Shown here one piece after another: positions 61,062 through 64,000 of a DNA stretch of 64,000 nt (position 1 is the stretch's first letter; each line of letters begins with the position of its first letter). Below the pieces are notes generated by a model. It worked only from the letters and a program-made list of their open reading frames with translations. It made no database searches and was not told where the DNA came from. This DNA is from Paenibacillus sanguinis 2301083 = DSM 16941 (GTDB lineage: Bacteria > Bacillota > Bacilli > Paenibacillales > Paenibacillaceae): the NCBI RefSeq assembly GCF_000374825.1, contig NZ_KB895377.1:434001-498000 (forward strand). The letters run 5' to 3'. The translations under genes were made by a program, and so were the position numbers.

Positions 61062-62645
61062 GTGAATGAGAGAATTACACAGTATCGGGATCGTTTAACC
61101 GGATACTGGAACCAATTCAGTCAAAAACAAAAAATACTACTGATCTCAACGATTGCTTTTATTCTGTTAGCCATTATTTTGCTGACAATCCAATTCTCCA
61201 AGACAGAGTATGAGGTAGCCTTCACGAATCTGGATGCTACCGATGCAGCGGGAATCATCACTCACTTGGAATCAGCCGGCATTCCTTATCAGCTTGGACC
61301 TGACGGCTCCACAATCTCAGTGCCCAGCAAGGATGCTGCTCGTGTGAAGGTGGATGTTGGGTCGCAAGGGATCGTGCAGAACGGTTCCATCGGCTTGGAA
61401 TCGTTTAACCAAGGCTCCTCTTTAATCGGGATGACTGATAACGAGTTCAACGTTAAGTACAAGAGCGCGCTGAACGGTGAAGTGGAGCAGCTCCTTAAAC
61501 GGATGCAAGGTATTAACGATGCCAAGGTACTCATTAACCTGCCGGCGGAAAATGTATTCGCCAGTGCGGAAGAGCAGCAGAAGGCAACAGCTTCCATCGT
61601 GTTGTCGTTCAAGCCGGGATATCGTCCTAATCAAGATGCTATTGATGGATATTTTAATCTGGTCAAGACATCTGTGCCCAACTTGCCAACAGAGAACATT
61701 TCCTTATCGGCCAGCGATGACACCGTGCTCCTTCCAAGCGGGGAAGGCGGATCAACGGGTTCGCTTACGACGGCGGTTCAGGAGAACATGGCGCTGCAGA
61801 AGAAATTTGAAAGCGATGTGCGTCAAAGCGTAAAACAATTTTTATCCAAGCTGACCGGTCCCGATAAAATTGAGGTATTGGTGGCTTCCAAACTCAACTT
61901 TGACCAGATCAGTCAAAAAGATAACCTCGTTACTCCTGTGGATACGGAGAGCATGAAAGGGATTGAAATCAGCGCTCAACGGATTCAAAAAAGCTATACG
62001 GGTGCAAGTCCAGATAGTGGCGTGCCCGGAACAGGGCAAGAGGATGTCGTTAATTATCCTTCGGCAGAAGAAAGTGGGGGATCGTCGTCAGAAGAAAGCT
62101 CGTCGACGATTAACTATGAAGTCAACAGAATTACCAAGGATATTATCGCCAGTCCTTATGTTATTAAAGATTTAACCATCAACGTTGCTGTTGAACCACC
62201 TGAAGGTCAAGAAACTTTGGATCAGAATACCCGTACTTCGATTGAAAATATTCTATCCAATATTGTCGGATCCTACTTGGCGGATTCAGGTACTACTTAT
62301 ACAGACGATGAATTGAAGGGAAAAGTTTCGGTATTGTCCCAACCTTTTCACTCGGAAGGCGAACAAAAGGCTGGTTTAAGCTTATCCAGTCCATGGGTAT
62401 GGGGCGCTGGTGCAGCAGCATTGCTGGCTTTGACCGCTCTCGGTATCGTATTGTTCCGTCGCCGCAGAAAGCCAGATGCGGAGGCAGAGGAAGAAATTCC
62501 ATTGCCGCTCGCTCCGGAGTTTCCATCAATTAATTTGGATACAGTCACGAATGAGAACCAAGTGCGCAAACAATTGGAAACACTGGCCCAGAAGAAGCCG
62601 GATGAGTTCGTTAACTTGCTTCGCACCTGGCTGGCTGACGAATAG
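61062..62645 (+). CDS. fliF: Flagellar MS-ring protein FliF
   Basis: The 527-residue protein starts at GTG 61062 (GAGGTGAC upstream). It has an N-terminal membrane helix (ILLISTIAFILLAIILLTI), ring-building domains (VAFTNLDATDAAGIITHLES; ENVFASAEEQQKATASIVLS), a Ser/Glu-rich loop near residues 335-350, a second membrane helix (WVWGAGAAALLALTALGIVL) and the FliG-binding tail. Confidence 0.96.
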   Translation: MNERITQYRDRLTGYWNQFSQKQKILLISTIAFILLAIILLTIQFSKTEYEVAFTNLDATDAAGIITHLESAGIPYQLGPDGSTISVPSKDAARVKVDVGSQGIVQNGSIGLESFNQGSSLIGMTDNEFNVKYKSALNGEVEQLLKRMQGINDAKVLINLPAENVFASAEEQQKATASIVLSFKPGYRPNQDAIDGYFNLVKTSVPNLPTENISLSASDDTVLLPSGEGGSTGSLTTAVQENMALQKKFESDVRQSVKQFLSKLTGPDKIEVLVASKLNFDQISQKDNLVTPVDTESMKGIEISAQRIQKSYTGASPDSGVPGTGQEDVVNYPSAEESGGSSSEESSSTINYEVNRITKDIIASPYVIKDLTINVAVEPPEGQETLDQNTRTSIENILSNIVGSYLADSGTTYTDDELKGKVSVLSQPFHSEGEQKAGLSLSSPWVWGAGAAALLALTALGIVLFRRRRKPDAEAEEEIPLPLAPEFPSINLDTVTNENQVRKQLETLAQKKPDEFVNLLRTWLADE

Positions 62646-62656
62646 GGGTGAACGCA

Positions 62657-63673
62657 TTGTCAAAAACAGCGAGCCCGGTTTTAAGCGGGAAACAAAAAGC
62701 CGCAATATTGCTGATTACATTGGGTCCGGAAGTATCGGCTCAAATTTTCAAACATTTGCGGGATGATGAAATTGAACAATTAACCCTGGAAATTGCCAAT
62801 GTCCGTACAGTTGATGGCGCGGAAAAAGACATGATTATGGCGGAATTCCATCAAATTTGTCTGGCACAGGAATATATCAGCCAAGGCGGCATCAACTATG
62901 CGAGGGAAATTTTGGAGAAGGCGCTTGGTCAATCCAAAGCCGTCGATATCATTAATCGTTTGACGGCCACTTTGCAGGTTCGACCCTTTGATTTTGCTAG
63001 AAAGGCTGATCCCAGCCAGATTTTGAACTTTATTCAGAATGAAAATGCCCAAACGATTGCCTTGGTTCTCTCTTATTTGCAATTTGAACAAGCTGCGGCT
63101 ATTCTCTCCTCGCTTCCTCAGGAGAAGCAGGCAGAGGTGGCCAGAAGGATTGCGGTGATGGACAGCACTTCTCCTGAGGTCATTTCTCAAGTAGAACGAG
63201 TGCTGGAGCAAAAATTGTCCGCAACGGTCACGCAGGATTACACGAGCGCGGGCGGCATCGAATCGATCGTACAAATTTTGAACGGGGTAGACCGGGGGAC
63301 AGAGAGAACGATTCTGGATTCCTTGGAGGTTCAAGATCCGGAATTGGCAGAAGAGATCAAGAAACGGATGTTTGTGTTCGAAGACATTGTCAATATCGAC
63401 AATCGTTCGATCCAACGCATTATTCGCGATCTGGAAAATGCCGATTTGCAGCTTGCTCTCAAAGTGGCCAGCGAAGAGGTCAGAGAAGCGGTATTCCGCA
63501 ATATGTCCAAACGGATGTCCGAGACATTCAAGGAAGAAATGGAGTATATGGGGCCAGTGCGGTTGCGTGATGTTGAGGAAGCTCAAACACGTATCGTAGC
63601 TACCATCCGCAGATTGGAAGAATCGGGTGAAATTATTATTGCCCGTGGCGGAGGAGATGACATCGTTGTCTAA
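62657..63673 (+). CDS. fliG: Flagellar motor switch protein FliG
   Basis: The 338-residue protein starts at TTG 62657, six bases after AGGGGTG; this gives exactly the length of B. subtilis FliG. The earlier GTG 62648 overlaps that site. Domains: FliF-binding N-domain (LSGKQKAAILLITLGPEVSA), the EHPQ-like region replaced by ENAQTIALVLSYLQ, and the torque-generating C-domain (DIVNIDNRSIQRIIRDLENA). Confidence 0.96.
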   Translation: MSKTASPVLSGKQKAAILLITLGPEVSAQIFKHLRDDEIEQLTLEIANVRTVDGAEKDMIMAEFHQICLAQEYISQGGINYAREILEKALGQSKAVDIINRLTATLQVRPFDFARKADPSQILNFIQNENAQTIALVLSYLQFEQAAAILSSLPQEKQAEVARRIAVMDSTSPEVISQVERVLEQKLSATVTQDYTSAGGIESIVQILNGVDRGTERTILDSLEVQDPELAEEIKKRMFVFEDIVNIDNRSIQRIIRDLENADLQLALKVASEEVREAVFRNMSKRMSETFKEEMEYMGPVRLRDVEEAQTRIVATIRRLEESGEIIIARGGGDDIVV

Positions 63674-64000
63674 TCTGATCAAGGTGTCGCAGTATGTTCC
63701 TGTAGAAATATTGAAGCAACTAGATTTAGCCAAGTCTTATGCTGCTCCTGCGGCGGAGGAAACAGTAGCTTCTCCCGCCGAACCGGAACTGGTCAAGGAA
63801 GCTGTTCCTTCTCCGGAAGATATTGAGGCAGAACGAGCCAGGCGGCAGATGCTGAGTGATGCCAAGGAGTTTGCGGAACAGCAGGTCAGGGAGGCTTCGG
63901 ACAAAGCTGAACAGTTACTGGCCGAGGCCAAGGAGCAGATTGAGCTTTGGTGGCAAGAGCGTCGTGAGCAAGACGAGGATATGATTGAGGCTCTGAAGGC
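63666..64000 (+). CDS. fliH: Flagellar assembly protein FliH (3' end cut off)
   Basis: TTG 63666, behind GGCGGAGGAG and overlapping the fliG stop by eight bases, opens a frame to the window end. It reads SNLIKVSQYVPVEILKQLDL, then a Pro/Glu-rich linker, then a charged coiled coil (AEQLLAEAKEQIELWWQERR). This is the N-terminal layout of FliH, the regulator of the FliI export ATPase. About 111 residues are visible. Confidence 0.88.
   Translation, partial: MSNLIKVSQYVPVEILKQLDLAKSYAAPAAEETVASPAEPELVKEAVPSPEDIEAERARRQMLSDAKEFAEQQVREASDKAEQLLAEAKEQIELWWQERREQDEDMIEALK

Overview
The window looks like a chromosome segment of a Paenibacillus-type member of the Bacillota. The evidence is the gene order ylxM-ffh-rpsP-khpA-rimM-trmD, then rplS-lepB-rbgA-rnhB-ylqG/H-yraN-yifB, then sucCD-dprA-topA-trmFO-hslVU-flgBC-fliEFGH, with strong AGGAGG-type ribosome binding sites and TTG/GTG starts. 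All genes in these two core blocks are intact.

The two core blocks are separated by about 37 kb of accessory DNA. trmD (ends 4579) and rplS (starts 41674) are normally adjacent, so this is an island inside a housekeeping operon. It opens with a tyrosine recombinase (5198-6298) encoded in the same direction as what follows. Directly behind it lies an 18-kb array (6403-24515) of mostly small, mostly plus-strand genes. The genes are separated by imperfectly palindromic 66-163 bp sites that have the architecture of integron attC sites: R''(YAAC)-L''-variable middle-L'-R'(GTT). Seven sites are complete in the array and one more lies near 35.8 kb; the others are half sites. In the best preserved cassettes the R' bases to the right of the G^TT junction at the cassette's left edge are complementary to the R'' box at its right edge. 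That is expected if each cassette circularises and is cut between G and TT. The recombinase keeps all catalytic residues, lacks the extra helix of classical IntI, and has an unusual N-terminal extension. I regard this integron-like cassette system in a Gram-positive chromosome as the main discovery candidate.

Cassette cargo includes hypothetical proteins, a HEPN/DUF4145-like gene paired with an unknown partner, an isochorismatase-like hydrolase, a SnoaL-like protein, a GNAT fragment, a decayed fosB, DinB-like, MBL-fold and DUF2785 proteins, and a histidine phosphatase. An IS110-family element (beside a cassette site, with a possible bridge-RNA region), an IS3 element with a frameshifted orfB, and an internally deleted IS256-type element interrupt the array. 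Frameshifts and truncations are concentrated here.

From 24.6 to 35.7 kb the island carries a LysR/SDR/cyclase group, a PadR-controlled ABC exporter with shared operators, and an iron-siderophore group: AraC-SBP fusion regulator, FhuF-like reductase, Fur box, substrate-binding lipoprotein and two FecCD permeases with no ATPase. A further isolated cassette (35742-36866) carries an acetyltransferase. A DUF4275 gene, an rtcB-AAA ATPase pair behind a long leader with a terminator, and a tRNA-Pro follow before rplS.

The right core block runs through the SRP/ribosome-assembly genes, a FliK-like gene with a very GC-rich linker, succinyl-CoA synthetase, DNA topology and tRNA modification genes, the HslVU protease, and the start of the flagellar basal-body operon, cut by the window end inside fliH. 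Compared with Bacillus subtilis, codV/xerC (between trmFO and hslV) and codY (between hslU and flgB) are missing from their usual places.
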